DNA of 64,000 nt from Paracoccus onubensis (GCF_003591515.1 NZ_QZCG01000001.1:186001-250000), one strand, 5' to 3'. Shown: positions 26,502-36,414, counted from the first letter of the stretch. A program made the numbers and translations. The notes: generated from the letters alone by a model not told the origin.

Positions 26502-27404
26502 ATGAAGCATGACAGCCAGATGGCGCAATCGGCAGATTCTGAAAGCGCCAGCCATCAAGACGGAATCGAGGTGCGGGAGGTGACCGTCACCTATCGCAAC
26601 GGTCAAACCGCGCTGCGCAACGCCTCGTTTCAGATCCCGCGCGGCACGGTGACGGCGCTTGTGGGCGTGAATGGCGCGGGCAAATCGACGCTTTTCAAGG
26701 CGATCATGGGCTTCGTCCCGGTGGCGAAAGGCGATATCCGTCTGCTGGGGCTTTCGGTCAACGAGGCACTGAAGAAAAACCTTGTCGCCTATGTGCCGCA
26801 GTCGGAAGAGGTCGACTGGACCTTCCCGATTCTGGTCGAGGATGTGGTCATGATGGGCCGATATGGCCGTATGGGCTTTCTGCGCCGCCCGTCCTCTGCG
26901 GATCATGCGGCGGTCGAGGCGGCGCTGTCGCGCGTGGATATGCAGGATTTCCGCCGCCGCCAGATCGGCGAACTGTCGGGCGGGCAGAAAAAGCGGGTCT
27001 TCCTTGCCCGCGCGCTGGCGCAGGACGGGCAGGTGATCCTGCTGGACGAGCCCTTTACCGGCGTCGATGTGAAGACCGAAGAGCAGATCACCGCTTTGCT
27101 GCGCGAATTGCGCGATGAGGGGCGGGTGATGCTGGTCTCGACCCATAATCTGGGCACCGTGCCCGAATTCTGCGACCGGGTGGTTCTGGTCAAGGGCACC
27201 GTGCTGGGCTATGGGCCGACCGAGACGACCTTCACCCGCGAGAACCTTGAACAGGCATTTGGAGGCGTGCTGCGGCATTTCACCCTGAGCGGCGCAGAAC
27301 TGCACGAAGATGACGATGCGCGGAATCTGTCGATCCTGACCGATGACGAACGGCCTTTGGTGCAATATGGCGACAAGCTGCGCCGTTCGGAGGGGCGGAA
27401 ATGA
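26502..27404 (+). CDS. sitB: Manganese/iron ABC transporter ATP-binding protein
   Basis: A 300-residue ATPase. One ABC domain with Walker [13 protein letters not shown]-loop [13 protein letters not shown], which is typical of SitB/MntB-type subunits, signature [15 protein letters not shown] and Walker [13 protein letters not shown]. About 50 C-terminal residues beyond the domain are acidic. I start at the ATG at 26502 (MKHDSQ); the frame extends further upstream into the end of sitA. Its last four bases overlap sitC. Confidence 0.93.
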   Translation: MKHDSQMAQSADSESASHQDGIEVREVTVTYRNGQTALRNASFQIPRGTVTALVGVNGAGKSTLFKAIMGFVPVAKGDIRLLGLSVNEALKKNLVAYVPQSEEVDWTFPILVEDVVMMGRYGRMGFLRRPSSADHAAVEAALSRVDMQDFRRRQIGELSGGQKKRVFLARALAQDGQVILLDEPFTGVDVKTEEQITALLRELRDEGRVMLVSTHNLGTVPEFCDRVVLVKGTVLGYGPTETTFTRENLEQAFGGVLRHFTLSGAELHEDDDARNLSILTDDERPLVQYGDKLRRSEGRK

Positions 27405-28261
27405 GCGCGCTTCTTGAGCCATTCACCTATGGTTATATGACCAACGCGATGTGGGTATCCGCCCTTGTCGGAGGGGTCTGCGCCTTTCTGTCCTCTTATC
27501 TCATGCTGAAAGGCTGGTCGCTGATCGGGGACGCGCTGTCCCATTCCGTCGTGCCGGGCGTGGCCGGCGCCTATATTCTGGGGATACCCTTCGCGCTTGG
27601 GGCGTTCATCTCGGGCGGGCTCGCGGCGGCGGCAATGCTGTTTCTGTCGGACCGTTCGGGCCTGAAAGTCGATGTGATCATCGGAATCATCTTCACCTCG
27701 TTTTTCGGGCTTGGGCTTTTCATGGCGTCTCTCAGCCCGATGTCGGTCTCGATCCAGACGATCACCATGGGCAATATTCTTGCGATCACGCCTGAAGATA
27801 CGCTGCAACTGGCGATCATCGGTTTTGTCTCGCTTGGGGTCTTGCTTGCGAAATGGAAGGATCTGATGGTCGTGTTTTTCGATGAAAGCCATGCGCGCTC
27901 GATCGGGTTGCGGCCCGGGCTGCTGAAAGCCGTGTTCTTCGTGCTGCTTTCGGCCTGCGTGGTTGCGGCGATGCAGACGGTCGGCGCCTTTCTCGTCATC
28001 GCGATGGTCGTAACGCCGGGGGCGACGGCCTATCTGCTGTGCGACCGTTTCCCGCGCCTGATCATGACTTCGGTCGCCATCGGCACGGTCACGAGTTTCG
28101 CGGGCGCCTATATCAGCTATTTCCTTGACGGAGCGACGGGCGGGGTCATCGTCGTCCTGCAGACGCTGATCTTTCTGGCGGTTTTCGTCCTTGCGCCGAA
28201 GCACGGGCTTCTTGCGGCGCGGCGCAAGGCCGCGGAAGCCCTGCGGTCAGAGGCGGCATAA
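27401..28261 (+). CDS. sitC: Manganese/iron ABC transporter permease 1
   Basis: A 286-residue ABC-3 family permease with about eight hydrophobic segments. Family motifs include [30 protein letters not shown] and the later [20 protein letters not shown]. It overlaps sitB by four bases and is followed after two bases by the second permease gene. The pair form the membrane channel of the SitABCD importer. Confidence 0.94.
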   Translation: MSALLEPFTYGYMTNAMWVSALVGGVCAFLSSYLMLKGWSLIGDALSHSVVPGVAGAYILGIPFALGAFISGGLAAAAMLFLSDRSGLKVDVIIGIIFTSFFGLGLFMASLSPMSVSIQTITMGNILAITPEDTLQLAIIGFVSLGVLLAKWKDLMVVFFDESHARSIGLRPGLLKAVFFVLLSACVVAAMQTVGAFLVIAMVVTPGATAYLLCDRFPRLIMTSVAIGTVTSFAGAYISYFLDGATGGVIVVLQTLIFLAVFVLAPKHGLLAARRKAAEALRSEAA

Positions 28262-28263
28262 GG

Positions 28264-29094
28264 ATGGAGACGCTTCTGATGCCGTTCCAGTTCGGCTTCA
28301 TGCAGAACGCCTTCTGGATCTCGATGATCGTCTCGGTGCCCACGGCGTTGCTGTCCTGTTTCCTTGTGCTCAAGGGTTGGGCCCTGATGGGAGATGCAAT
28401 CAGTCACGCGGTGCTGCCGGGGATCGTTCTGGCCTATATTCTTGGCTTCCCGCTGATCTTGGGGGCTTTTGCGGCGGGCATGGTGACCGCGCTTGCCACC
28501 GGCTACCTGTCCGAGAACAGCCGGGTGAAACAGGACACCGTCATGGGGGTGGTCTTTTCCGGCATGTTCGGGCTTGGGCTGGTGATCTATGTCTCGATCC
28601 ATACCAATATCCACCTTGACCATATCCTGTTCGGGAACATGCTGGGCGTCGGGCTGCAGGATCTGTGGACGGCGGGGCTGATCTCGGTCTTTGTCGCGGC
28701 AGCCCTGCTGCTGAAATGGAAGGACCTGATGCTGCATGCCTTCGATCCGGTACAGGCGCGGGCCTCGGGCCTGCCGGTAGGGCTGCTGCATTACGGGTTG
28801 CTGACGATCCTGTCGCTTACCATCGTCGCGACGCTTTCGGCGACGGGACTGATCCTTGCGGTCGGGCTGCTGATCGCACCCGGTGCCATCGCGTTCCTTC
28901 TGGTGCGAAGTTTCGGGAAAATGCTGGCCGTGTCCGTGATGGTCTGCATGCTGTCGATGCTGGGGGGAACCTATCTCAGCTTCTTTCTGGACAGCGCACC
29001 GGCACCGACCATCATTCTGATCCTGACGGCGATATTCCTGTTCGCCTTCGTCCGCCGGATGTTCAAGGTCAGGCGGGCCTCGGCCACGGTCTGA
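28264..29094 (+). CDS. sitD: Manganese/iron ABC transporter permease 2
   Basis: A 276-residue ABC-3 permease, clearly paralogous to sitC (LVLKGWALMGDAISHAVLPGIVLAY corresponds to the sitC motif; ATGLILAVGLLIAPGAIAFLL to the later one). It completes sitABCD. A long open frame on the opposite strand across this gene is a shadow, rich in Arg, Gln and His. Confidence 0.94.
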   Translation: METLLMPFQFGFMQNAFWISMIVSVPTALLSCFLVLKGWALMGDAISHAVLPGIVLAYILGFPLILGAFAAGMVTALATGYLSENSRVKQDTVMGVVFSGMFGLGLVIYVSIHTNIHLDHILFGNMLGVGLQDLWTAGLISVFVAAALLLKWKDLMLHAFDPVQARASGLPVGLLHYGLLTILSLTIVATLSATGLILAVGLLIAPGAIAFLLVRSFGKMLAVSVMVCMLSMLGGTYLSFFLDSAPAPTIILILTAIFLFAFVRRMFKVRRASATV

Positions 29095-29170
29095 CGAAGC
29101 CCGGCGGCGGGAGCGGATATCAGGTTTTTCGGGTGGCCCGGCATCGCGGAACCGCGGTTTACTGGCCTTG

Positions 29171-29246
29171 CCTCGCCCGGTCGTCAACTTGACCCTCCTT
29201 CGGCTGTCCGACATAGTGGCGGCAGTATGAAGTTATCCGGGCGAGG
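29171..29246. promoter_or_regulatory. Long-range inverted repeat in the leader of the amino-acid importer
   Basis: CCTCGCCCGG (29171-29180) and its perfect complement CCGGGCGAGG (29237-29246) flank 56 bases upstream of the binding-protein ATG at 29256. In RNA the arms would form a 10-bp stem whose 3' strand contains the GCGAGG that would act as ribosome-binding site, so pairing could hide it. Confidence 0.45.
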
Positions 29247-29255
29247 GAACGCGTT

Positions 29256-30017
29256 ATGAAATATTCATTGAAATCAATGCTGCTGCTGTCCTGCTTTGGC
29301 ATCGGGCTTGCGGGAATGGCACATGCCCAAAGCGAGACCCTTGATGTCGTCACGGACCCAAGTTTCGTGCCGTTCGAGATGATGGATCAGGAATCCGGCG
29401 AGATGGTCGGTTTCGACATGGATATCATCAACGAGGTGGCCGAGCGTGCCGGCTTTGAAATCAACATGAGAACCATGGATTTCAACGGTATCATTCCCGC
29501 CGTACAGACCGGCAATGTCGATATTGCCATCGCAGGCATCACCATCACCGACGAACGCGCCAAGATCGTCGATTTCTCTTCGCCTTATTACGACAGCGGT
29601 CTTCGTCTTCTGGTCAATGCCAATGATGACAGTATCGAATCCATAGAGGATCTCGAAGGCAAGACCGTCGCGACCAAGATTGGCTCGACCAGTTTCGATT
29701 ATCTTCAGGAAAATCTGGGCGACAGCGCGGAAATCACCCCTTATCCGGGCTCCAGCGATATGTATATGGCGCTGCTGGGCGGATCTGCCGATGCGGTTTT
29801 CTATGACGCGCCCAATGTCGGCTATTTCTCGCAGACCCAGGGCAAGGGCCGGGCGAAGACGGTCGGTGAACTCTATGAAGGTCAGCAATACGGGATCGTG
29901 CTGGTCAAGGGCAGCGAGTGGGTAGAGCCCGTGAACGAAGCCCTGGCTGCCATGAAAGAGGATGGAACCTACGACGAGATCCATACGAAATGGTTCGGCA
30001 GCCCAAGCGGCGAGTGA
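29256..30017 (+). CDS. Polar/basic amino-acid ABC transporter substrate-binding protein
   Basis: A 253-residue periplasmic protein (cluster 3, SBP_bac_3). Signal peptide about residues 1-24 (MLLLSCFGIGLAGMAHAQ). Ligand-domain features: TDPSFVPFEMMDQESGEMVGFDMDIINEVAERAG, DIAIAGITITDERAKIVDFSSPYYDSG and the hinge VATKIGSTSFDYL. This pattern fits glutamine/His/Arg-type binding proteins (GlnH-like); the exact amino acid is not predictable. First gene of a three-gene importer operon. Confidence 0.9.
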   Translation: MKYSLKSMLLLSCFGIGLAGMAHAQSETLDVVTDPSFVPFEMMDQESGEMVGFDMDIINEVAERAGFEINMRTMDFNGIIPAVQTGNVDIAIAGITITDERAKIVDFSSPYYDSGLRLLVNANDDSIESIEDLEGKTVATKIGSTSFDYLQENLGDSAEITPYPGSSDMYMALLGGSADAVFYDAPNVGYFSQTQGKGRAKTVGELYEGQQYGIVLVKGSEWVEPVNEALAAMKEDGTYDEIHTKWFGSPSGE

Positions 30018-30142
30018 TCCGCGCGCCCCGGCAATGCGGTGTCGGCCCCTGGGGTCGCGCCGCCGCCCATGACCATGAACCCGATGACGTGCCTGCAATC
30101 ATGCTGTGGAACGCGTTGACCGCATCCTGACGGAGATTCCTT

Positions 30143-30814
30143 TTGGACGTCACCTTTCAATTCAACTGGCAAGCGGCCTTCGCCTCGCTGCCGCATCTTG
30201 TGGCCGGCATTCCCTATACGCTGCTGATTTCCTTCGGGGGGCTGGCAATCGGGTTCTTCATCGGGATCGTTGTCGGCCTTCTGAGGATCAGCCGGACGGC
30301 ATGGCTGCGCTGGCCTGCGATCATCTATATCGAGATCTTCCGGGGCACGCCGGTTCTGGTTCAGGTGCTGTTCATCTTCTATGGCCTGCCGCAATTGCTG
30401 GGCGGTCCCATCAATGCGCTGGTCGCGGGGATCGCCGCCATCGCCGTCAATTCCGGCGCCTATATCTCGGAGATCGTCCGCGGCGGCGTGCAATCGATCG
30501 AACGCGGCCAAAGCGAAGCCGGGCTGTCGCTGGGCCTGTCGCGCGGGCAGGCGTTCCGCTATGTCATCTGGCCGCAGGCGTTCCGGCGGATGATCCCGCC
30601 GCTGGGCAATCAGGGTATTATCAGCATCAAGGATACCTCGCTGTTCTCGGTGATCGGGGTCGGCGAACTGGTGCGTCAGGGGCAGATCTATATCGCCACC
30701 ACCTTCACCGCGCTGGAGGTCTATCTGATGGTTGCGCTGCTTTATCTGGTGATCACCCTGTCATTGTCGCTTGCCCTGCGCCTGCTTGAGCGCAAGGGGC
30801 TGGTGGGTCAATGA
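30143..30814 (+). CDS. Polar amino-acid ABC transporter permease
   Basis: A 223-residue permease of the HisMQ/GlnP group with about five transmembrane helices. The coupling loop is visible as [40 protein letters not shown]. Start: a TTG seven to eight bases after GGAG, giving MDVTFQFNW; no ATG gives a complete first helix. A 125-base non-coding gap separates it from the binding-protein gene. Confidence 0.9.
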   Translation: MDVTFQFNWQAAFASLPHLVAGIPYTLLISFGGLAIGFFIGIVVGLLRISRTAWLRWPAIIYIEIFRGTPVLVQVLFIFYGLPQLLGGPINALVAGIAAIAVNSGAYISEIVRGGVQSIERGQSEAGLSLGLSRGQAFRYVIWPQAFRRMIPPLGNQGIISIKDTSLFSVIGVGELVRQGQIYIATTFTALEVYLMVALLYLVITLSLSLALRLLERKGLVGQ

Positions 30815-30842
30815 GCGGAGCAAGGAAAGAAGGAAGCCCGAC

Positions 30843-31616
30843 ATGACGCAAGACAGGCAGGCATCCGGTTCCCCGCCGATCGTGCATCTGAGCAAGCTCA
30901 ACAAGCATTACGGCGAGCTGCATGTGCTGAAGGATATCGACCTGACAGTGACGCCCGGTGAGGTGGTGGTCATTATCGGGGCCAGTGGCTCTGGCAAATC
31001 GACGCTGATCCGCTGCGTCAACGGGCTGGAGGAATTCCAGCAAGGTGAGCTGGAAGTGGACGGCAATACCCTGCTGCCCAATGGCAAGGCCACAAAGGCA
31101 TTGCAGAAGATCCGTACCGAAGTCGGAATGGTCTTCCAGCAATTCAATCTGTTTCCGCATCTGAGCGTGCTGGACAATGTGGTGCTTGCGCCGATGAAGG
31201 TCCGCGGCTGGGACCGTGACAGGGCCGAGGCGACGGCGCAGCGGCTTCTGGCGCGGGTGGGGATCGGCGATCAGGCCGGAAAATATCCCTCGCAGCTTTC
31301 CGGCGGGCAGCAGCAGCGGGTGGCGCTTGCGCGGGCGCTGGCCATGGAGCCGCGATTGATGCTGTTCGACGAGCCGACCTCGGCGCTTGATCCCGAGATG
31401 ATCGGCGAGGTTCTGGATGCGATGCGCGAACTGGCCAATGAGGGGATGACGATGATGATCGTGACCCATGAGATGGGCTTCGCGCGCGAGGTCGCGGACC
31501 GGGTGATCTTCATCGACAAGGGCCGGATTGCCGAGCAGGGCCGCCCCGAGCAGATCTTTGATTCCCCTCAACAGGCCCCGACCCAGAGCTTCCTGTCGCG
31601 GGTGCTGAAGCATTAG
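30843..31616 (+). CDS. Polar amino-acid ABC transporter ATP-binding protein
   Basis: A 257-residue GlnQ/HisP-type ATPase. Walker [20 protein letters not shown]-loop [19 protein letters not shown], signature [15 protein letters not shown], Walker [15 protein letters not shown], and switch His in [11 protein letters not shown]. These motifs are diagnostic for amino-acid importers. The ATG at 30843 follows AAGGAAGGAAG; the frame also reads through the end of the permease gene but that part is not family-like. It ends the operon, convergent with maiA. Confidence 0.95.
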   Translation: MTQDRQASGSPPIVHLSKLNKHYGELHVLKDIDLTVTPGEVVVIIGASGSGKSTLIRCVNGLEEFQQGELEVDGNTLLPNGKATKALQKIRTEVGMVFQQFNLFPHLSVLDNVVLAPMKVRGWDRDRAEATAQRLLARVGIGDQAGKYPSQLSGGQQQRVALARALAMEPRLMLFDEPTSALDPEMIGEVLDAMRELANEGMTMMIVTHEMGFAREVADRVIFIDKGRIAEQGRPEQIFDSPQQAPTQSFLSRVLKH

Positions 31617-31689
31617 GCAGAATGCCGGTTCGGCCCGGCGCGGGAAGGTCGGCAACCGGTCCCATGTCACGGGGCCTGAGGACATGTGA

Positions 31690-32385
31690 TCAGGCAGGCA
31701 TGGTGCAATTGTCGGGATGAGCGGCCTGAAAGGCGGGATGCGTCTCGCAGTTTAGCGCCACGGCGGCGATCCGGGGCAGATGGCCGAAGCTCACGCCCCA
31801 GCGCGTGGCGTTGTAAAGTTGCGGAATCAGGGCGCAGTCGGCCAGACCCGGGATGTCCCCGTAACAGAAGCGCCCGATATGGCCGGGATGATCCAGCATG
31901 ATCTCGAATGCGGTCAGGCCGCGGATGATATTGTCCCGGTTCCATTCCAGTCGCGCCGCGGTTCCGGCAAGCTTCTCGACACGCCCGAGAGTGCCCTGAT
32001 TCGAAACCGGATGGATCTCGCAGGCGATGGCAAGCGTCAGGGCGCGGATATGGGCGCGGGCATCGGGGCTGTCCGGCAGAAGCGGCGGCACGGGCCGGGT
32101 TTCCTCCAGATATTCGATGATTGCCAGCGACTGGGTCAGGATCAGGCCGTCGATCTCCAGCGCCGGGACCAGACCTTGCGGATTGAGGCGCAGATATGCC
32201 GGATCCCGCTGCTGCCCCGTCGCCAGATCGACCGATATCCTGTCATGGGCGATCCCTTTCAGTGCAAGCGCGATGCGCACCCGGTAAGAGGCCGAGGATC
32301 GCCAGTAATCATGCAGCACGATCCCGGGGGATGCGGTTTGCCTCGCAGTGCCTCCGTTTTGCTTTCCCGAGCCATGCATGATCAT
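31690..32385 (-). CDS. maiA: Maleylacetoacetate isomerase
   Basis: A 231-residue zeta-class glutathione S-transferase that isomerises 4-maleylacetoacetate to fumarylacetoacetate in tyrosine/homogentisate degradation. The active-site motif SSASYRVRIALALKGI (normally SS(C/S)xxRVRIAL) is near residues 30-45, followed by NPQGLVPALEIDGLILTQSLAIIEYLEE; the C-terminal helical domain includes NQGTLGRVEKL. It starts with an ATGA overlap to fahA and has about 15 extra N-terminal residues compared with most homologues. Third gene of hmgA-fahA-maiA. Confidence 0.93.
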   Translation of the reverse strand: MIMHGSGKQNGGTARQTASPGIVLHDYWRSSASYRVRIALALKGIAHDRISVDLATGQQRDPAYLRLNPQGLVPALEIDGLILTQSLAIIEYLEETRPVPPLLPDSPDARAHIRALTLAIACEIHPVSNQGTLGRVEKLAGTAARLEWNRDNIIRGLTAFEIMLDHPGHIGRFCYGDIPGLADCALIPQLYNATRWGVSFGHLPRIAAVALNCETHPAFQAAHPDNCTMPA

Positions 32386-33578
32386 TCGACCGCGGGCAGG
32401 ACCCGCCCGCTGCAGGGGCCGAACCCGATACGGTAGCCATCGCCTTCGGCATGGGCGAACAGGTCGATCTCATCGCCATCCTCGATGAAGCTGCGGGGCT
32501 CGCCGTTCACCGTGACCGGATTTTTGCCGCCCTGTGTCATTTCCAGCAGCGCGCCGGTCTGTTCGGGCGCCGGTCCCGAGATCGTCCCGCTGCCCAGCAA
32601 ATCGCCGACCCGCATCGGGCAGCCCGAACTCGTGTGATGCGCCAATTGCTGGGCGCTGGAATAATACATCACGTTATAGTTCGTTTGCGCCACCTTCTGC
32701 CCGTTCATCCTCCAGCCGATGGCCAGATCGTAAAAGCCCGGACGGCTTTCATGCAGATAGGGCAGCAGCGGATTGTCCCTTGCCGCGCCTTCGCAGCGGA
32801 AAGGCTCGAGCGCGGCCTGCGTCACGATCCAGGGGCTGATCGTCGTGCCCAGAGCCTTGGCCTGAAACGGACCCAGCGGCTGGTATTCCCAAGCCTGAAT
32901 GTCACGCGCCGACCAATCGTTCAGCAGCACATAGCCGAAGATCATCCCCTCGGCCTCTTCGACGCTCACACGCTGGCCCATGGGACTGTCGGCCCCGACG
33001 ATCGCGCCCAGTTCCAGTTCAAGATCCAGCCGTCGGCAGGCGGCCCATTCCGGCCCGTTCACCCCGCGAAGCTGTCCCATCGGGCGGCGGATCGGCGTGC
33101 CGGACACGACCACCGACGAGGCCCGGCCGTTATAGCCGATGGGCATATGGGTCCATTGCGCCGGCAATGCGTTTTCAGCACCGCGAAATAGCAGACCGAC
33201 ATTGAAGGCATGGTTGCGCGACGAATAGAAATCGGTGAATTCCGTCACCCGGATCGGCAGATGCAGCCGCGCATCCCTCATCGCCACCAAAGGCAGCGAT
33301 TCGTCGCCGCCCTCTGTCAGCAATTCGGTCAGCCGGGTACGGTTCTCATCCCATTTCGCGCGCCCCTGCGCGATGAAGGCGTTCAGTTGCGGTTCGGAAA
33401 AGGCGTCGCCCGTGTCGAACAGCCCCCGCGCTTCGCAGGCGGCCAGATCAACGATCATGTCGCCGATGGCCACCCCGCATCTCGCCGCCCCGTCACCAAC
33501 GGAAAAAACCCCGTAAGGCAGATTCTGCACGGGAAAATCGCATCCCTCCCTATTGGCGCTTGCCAGCCATGAACGCAC
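32382..33578 (-). CDS. fahA: Fumarylacetoacetase
   Basis: A 398-residue enzyme that splits fumarylacetoacetate into fumarate and acetoacetate, the last step of homogentisate catabolism. Family features: SWLASANREGCDFPVQNLPYGVF at the N-terminus, FTDFYSSRNHAFNVG with the catalytic His, GYVLLNDWSARDIQAWEYQPLGPF with metal and catalytic residues, and GSGTISGP. I choose the GTG at 33578 because AAGGAGGGG lies three bases upstream and the protein then begins like its relatives (MRSWLASAN). An in-frame ATG at 33599 would add MKKKEGP, encoded by the AAGAAGAAG tail of recurrent element copy I. Confidence 0.93.
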   Translation of the reverse strand: MRSWLASANREGCDFPVQNLPYGVFSVGDGAARCGVAIGDMIVDLAACEARGLFDTGDAFSEPQLNAFIAQGRAKWDENRTRLTELLTEGGDESLPLVAMRDARLHLPIRVTEFTDFYSSRNHAFNVGLLFRGAENALPAQWTHMPIGYNGRASSVVVSGTPIRRPMGQLRGVNGPEWAACRRLDLELELGAIVGADSPMGQRVSVEEAEGMIFGYVLLNDWSARDIQAWEYQPLGPFQAKALGTTISPWIVTQAALEPFRCEGAARDNPLLPYLHESRPGFYDLAIGWRMNGQKVAQTNYNVMYYSSAQQLAHHTSSGCPMRVGDLLGSGTISGPAPEQTGALLEMTQGGKNPVTVNGEPRSFIEDGDEIDLFAHAEGDGYRIGFGPCSGRVLPAVE

Positions 33579-33582
33579 CGGC

Positions 33583-33642
33583 CCCTCCTTCTTCTTCATG
33601 CGGATATCCTGCGGGGGTCCGGGGGTGTGAAGCCCCCGGCTG
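33583..33642 (-). repeat. Recurrent intergenic stem-loop element, copy I, between hmgA and fahA
   Basis: Minus strand: GCCGGGGGC-TTCACA-CCCCCGG stem-loop, then ACCCCCGCAGGATATCCGCATG and AAGAAGAAGGAG. It begins about four bases after the hmgA stop, in hmgA orientation, inside an operon. Its purine tail doubles as the Shine-Dalgarno sequence of fahA. Confidence 0.8.
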
Positions 33643-33645
33643 TCC

Positions 33646-35025
33646 TCATTTCACGCCCGGCGTGCCATCGAACTTCTTCTCGAGATGATCCCAGACCTCG
33701 ATATATTCTTCCTGCATCGGAGCCTCTTTCGCCGCGAATTCGGTCAGGTGCTGAGGGAAGCGCGTCTCGAACATGAAGGACATGGTATGGTCCAGCTTCT
33801 CGGGCTTCAGATCCGCGTTCGACGCGCCTTCAAAGGCGTCCCGGTCGGGACCGTGGGGCAGCATGCAGTTATGCAGGCTGATCCCCCCCGGCGCGAAGCC
33901 CTGCGGCTTGGCATCGTAAACCCCGTAGATATTGCCCATCAGTTCGGACATGATGTTCTTGTGGTACCAGGGCGGGCGGAACGAGTGTTCGGCGACCGCC
34001 CAGCGTTCCCGGAACAGCACGAAATCGATATTCGCCGTCCCCTCCTGCCCTGAAGGAGCGGTCAGCACGGTGAAGATCGAGGGATCGGGATGATCGAACA
34101 GAATTGCGCCGACCGGCGAATAGGTCCGCAGGTCGTATTTATATGCGCAGTAATTCCCATGCCATGCCACGACATCCAGCGGTGAATGATCGATCCATGT
34201 CTCGTGAAACTGGCCGCACCATTTGATCACGACGCGGGACCGCGTTTCGCGATCCTCGAAAGCTGCGACGGGGCATTTGAAGTCGCGCGGATTAGCCAGG
34301 CAGTTCGCACCGATCGGCCCCCGGTTGGGCAGGTCGAATTTCTGTCCGTAATTCTCGCAGACGAAGCCGCGGCAGGGGCCTTCCAGAACTTCGGTGCGAT
34401 AGACAAGGCCCCGCGGGATGATGGCGATTTCCTTCGGCTCAAGATCGATGATGCCCAGTTCAGTGCAGAACCGCAGCCGGCCTTCCTGCGGCACGATCAG
34501 CAATTCGCTGTCGGCGGAAAAGAAATACTCGTCCTGCATCGAGCGGGTGACCAGATAGACATGGCTGGCCATGCCCATCTGGATATTGACATCGCCCGCC
34601 GTAGTCATCGTGCGCATCCCGGTGATCCATGTCAGATCCTCGTCGGGGACCGGAATCGGATCCCAGCGATACTGGCCAAGGCTTGTGATATTCTGCCGGT
34701 GGGGATCATGCGGCAGGATATTCGGCGCGGTTTTCCAATAGGGCACGTCGATCGGCGCGAAACGCCCGGTATGATGCACCGAGGGGCGGATACGATAGCA
34801 CCATGTCCGCTCGTTCTGGCCGCGCGGCGCGGTAAAGGCGGTGCCCGAAAGCTGTTCGGCATAGAGGCCGTAATTGCATTTCTGCGGGCTGTTTTGTCCT
34901 TGCGGCAGGGCATCGGGCAGGGCCTCGGTTTCGAAATCGTTGCCGAAGCCCGGCATATAGCCTTTCGTCGTGCCGATCGCCGTGGTCCCGCGAACCATCC
35001 CCGTGGCGGTTTCATGAGTGGTCAA
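33646..35025 (-). CDS. hmgA: Homogentisate 1,2-dioxygenase
   Basis: A 459-residue non-haem iron dioxygenase that opens the ring of homogentisate to maleylacetoacetate. N-terminal family signature [19 protein letters not shown]; the iron-ligand region is [14 protein letters not shown] (His and Glu) and [20 protein letters not shown] (His), near residues 335-385. Length matches the family. The frame opens at a GTG at 35034 that overlaps GGAGGT; I prefer the TTG at 35025, seven bases after GGAGGT. First gene of hmgA-fahA-maiA; divergent from an aldo/keto reductase gene. Confidence 0.95.
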   Translation of the reverse strand: MTTHETATGMVRGTTAIGTTKGYMPGFGNDFETEALPDALPQGQNSPQKCNYGLYAEQLSGTAFTAPRGQNERTWCYRIRPSVHHTGRFAPIDVPYWKTAPNILPHDPHRQNITSLGQYRWDPIPVPDEDLTWITGMRTMTTAGDVNIQMGMASHVYLVTRSMQDEYFFSADSELLIVPQEGRLRFCTELGIIDLEPKEIAIIPRGLVYRTEVLEGPCRGFVCENYGQKFDLPNRGPIGANCLANPRDFKCPVAAFEDRETRSRVVIKWCGQFHETWIDHSPLDVVAWHGNYCAYKYDLRTYSPVGAILFDHPDPSIFTVLTAPSGQEGTANIDFVLFRERWAVAEHSFRPPWYHKNIMSELMGNIYGVYDAKPQGFAPGGISLHNCMLPHGPDRDAFEGASNADLKPEKLDHTMSFMFETRFPQHLTEFAAKEAPMQEEYIEVWDHLEKKFDGTPGVK

Positions 35026-35062
35026 GGCTATCACCTCCGTCGGGCGCGAATTTCATTGCCGA

Positions 35063-35082
35063 TGCAACGAATATTCATTGCA
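35063..35082. promoter_or_regulatory. 20-bp palindrome upstream of hmgA
   Basis: TGCAAC-GAATATTC-ATTGCA is symmetric except for one base pair (C/A at the sixth position from each end). It is 38 bases upstream of the hmgA start in the 237-base divergent region with the aldo/keto reductase, and CATTGC/GCAATG fragments recur on both sides. Candidate operator for an unlinked regulator of tyrosine catabolism. Confidence 0.55.
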
Positions 35083-35262
35083 ACAGCAATGATGTCAATG
35101 ATTCGCTCGCTTCGGAGCGGGGAGCGGTCGGTTTTGGGGTCCGTTCATGCCGCCTGACCGGACGCAGCCTTTGCGTCATGACCGCATATTCGGCCCGTCA
35201 ACATGGCTTTTCATCCGAACCGGCAGAGGGCAGGATTGCGGCAGCAGAGCAGGAGACGAAAA

Positions 35263-36246
35263 ATGCAGAAACGGCGACTGGGTCAGGATGGCCCGATGAT
35301 TGGCGCGGTGGCGCTTGGGACGATGAATTTCGTCGGGGCCTATGGACCGGCTGACCCGGAAGAAAGCCTGCGCTGCATGGCTGCCTGCCTTGAAATGGGG
35401 GTCGATCATTTCGATACCTCGAATGTCTACGGCATGGGCCGCGCCGAAGAGCTGCTGTCGCGGTTTCTGAAGGACCATGGCGATCGCGTGGTGCTGGCCA
35501 GCAAATGCGGAATCACCCGCAACCCCGATCATCCTTTCGACAACTCACCCACGCATATGCGGCAATCCCTGGACGCTTCGCTGAAGCGGCTGGGAGTGGA
35601 GCATATCCATCTTTATTACCTGCACCGGCACGAGGCCGCCCGGCCAATCGAAGAGATCATGGAGACACTGCTGAAATTCCGCGACGAGGGCAAGATCGGC
35701 GCGATCGGCCTGTCCGAGATCGCGCCCTCCACCTTGGAGCGCGCGGCAGCGGTGGGGCCGGTGGCTGCGGTGCAGTCGGAATATTCGCTTTGGACCCGTC
35801 AACCCGAACTGGGAATTTTGCAAGGTTGCGCGCGCCATGATGCCGCTCTGGTGGCGTTCTCGCCCATCGCGCGCGGGGTGCTGTCCGACACGCTGCCCGA
35901 ACCGAAAGAACTGGGCGATGGGGATATACGGCTCAGGATCCCGCGCTTCAACGGCGAGAACTGGCCCCGTAACCTGATCCGTCTGCGGGCCTTCCGCGAA
36001 TATGCGCATGACAATGGCCATAGCCCGGCCACGCTGGCCATTGCATGGGTTCTGTCACGGGGGCCGCATGTGATTGCCCTTCCCGGCTCGCGCAGCATCG
36101 CGCATATGCAGGAAAATGCCCACGGCGGAACGATCACGCTGACCTCGCAGCAGTTGGAGGAGATCGAGCGGATTCTGCCTGTCGGCTGGGCGCATGGACC
36201 GCGCTACGGAGAGGAATTGTCGAAAGGGCCCGAGGGCTATTGCTGA
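35263..36246 (+). CDS. Aldo/keto reductase
   Basis: A 327-residue NADPH-dependent reductase with a (beta/alpha)8 barrel, AKR family. Catalytic tetrad candidates: Asp and Tyr in DHFDTSNVYGMGRAEELL (about residues 48-65), Lys in VVLASKCGI, and His in HLYYLHRHE. The cofactor end shows ALPGSRSIAHMQEN, a typical AKR phosphate-binding motif. The ATG at 35263 follows AGGAG. It is close to AKR13/YakC-like enzymes (LYYLHRHEAARPIEEIMETL); physiological substrate unknown. It is divergent from hmgA and may share its control region. Confidence 0.92.
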   Translation: MQKRRLGQDGPMIGAVALGTMNFVGAYGPADPEESLRCMAACLEMGVDHFDTSNVYGMGRAEELLSRFLKDHGDRVVLASKCGITRNPDHPFDNSPTHMRQSLDASLKRLGVEHIHLYYLHRHEAARPIEEIMETLLKFRDEGKIGAIGLSEIAPSTLERAAAVGPVAAVQSEYSLWTRQPELGILQGCARHDAALVAFSPIARGVLSDTLPEPKELGDGDIRLRIPRFNGENWPRNLIRLRAFREYAHDNGHSPATLAIAWVLSRGPHVIALPGSRSIAHMQENAHGGTITLTSQQLEEIERILPVGWAHGPRYGEELSKGPEGYC

Positions 36247-36290
36247 CAGGTACCGGGGAAACTCGGGCATCCCGGGGTGAGACGCGCCGC

Positions 36291-36414
36291 ATCGGAAACG
36301 CCAGTGGCCTGCGTCCCGCGATGGCCGGGGGCGCTGCCCCGTCGCCGGCAGGTCTCTCGAACCAGTGGCGCGACCCGCCGGCGACCCCCGAGGTATTTGG
36401 ACAAAGAAGAAGCA
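36291..36414 (+). repeat. Recurrent intergenic stem-loop element, copy E, with inserted module
   Basis: CTGCGTCCCGCGATGGCC, GGGGGC-GCT-GCCCC, then an inserted hairpin module bounded by GTCGCCGGC and GCCGGCGAC, then CCCCGAGGTATTTGGAC and AAAGAAGAAG. It lies about 45 bases downstream of the aldo/keto reductase in its orientation and ends 36 bases before the convergent SorC gene stop. Confidence 0.85.
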
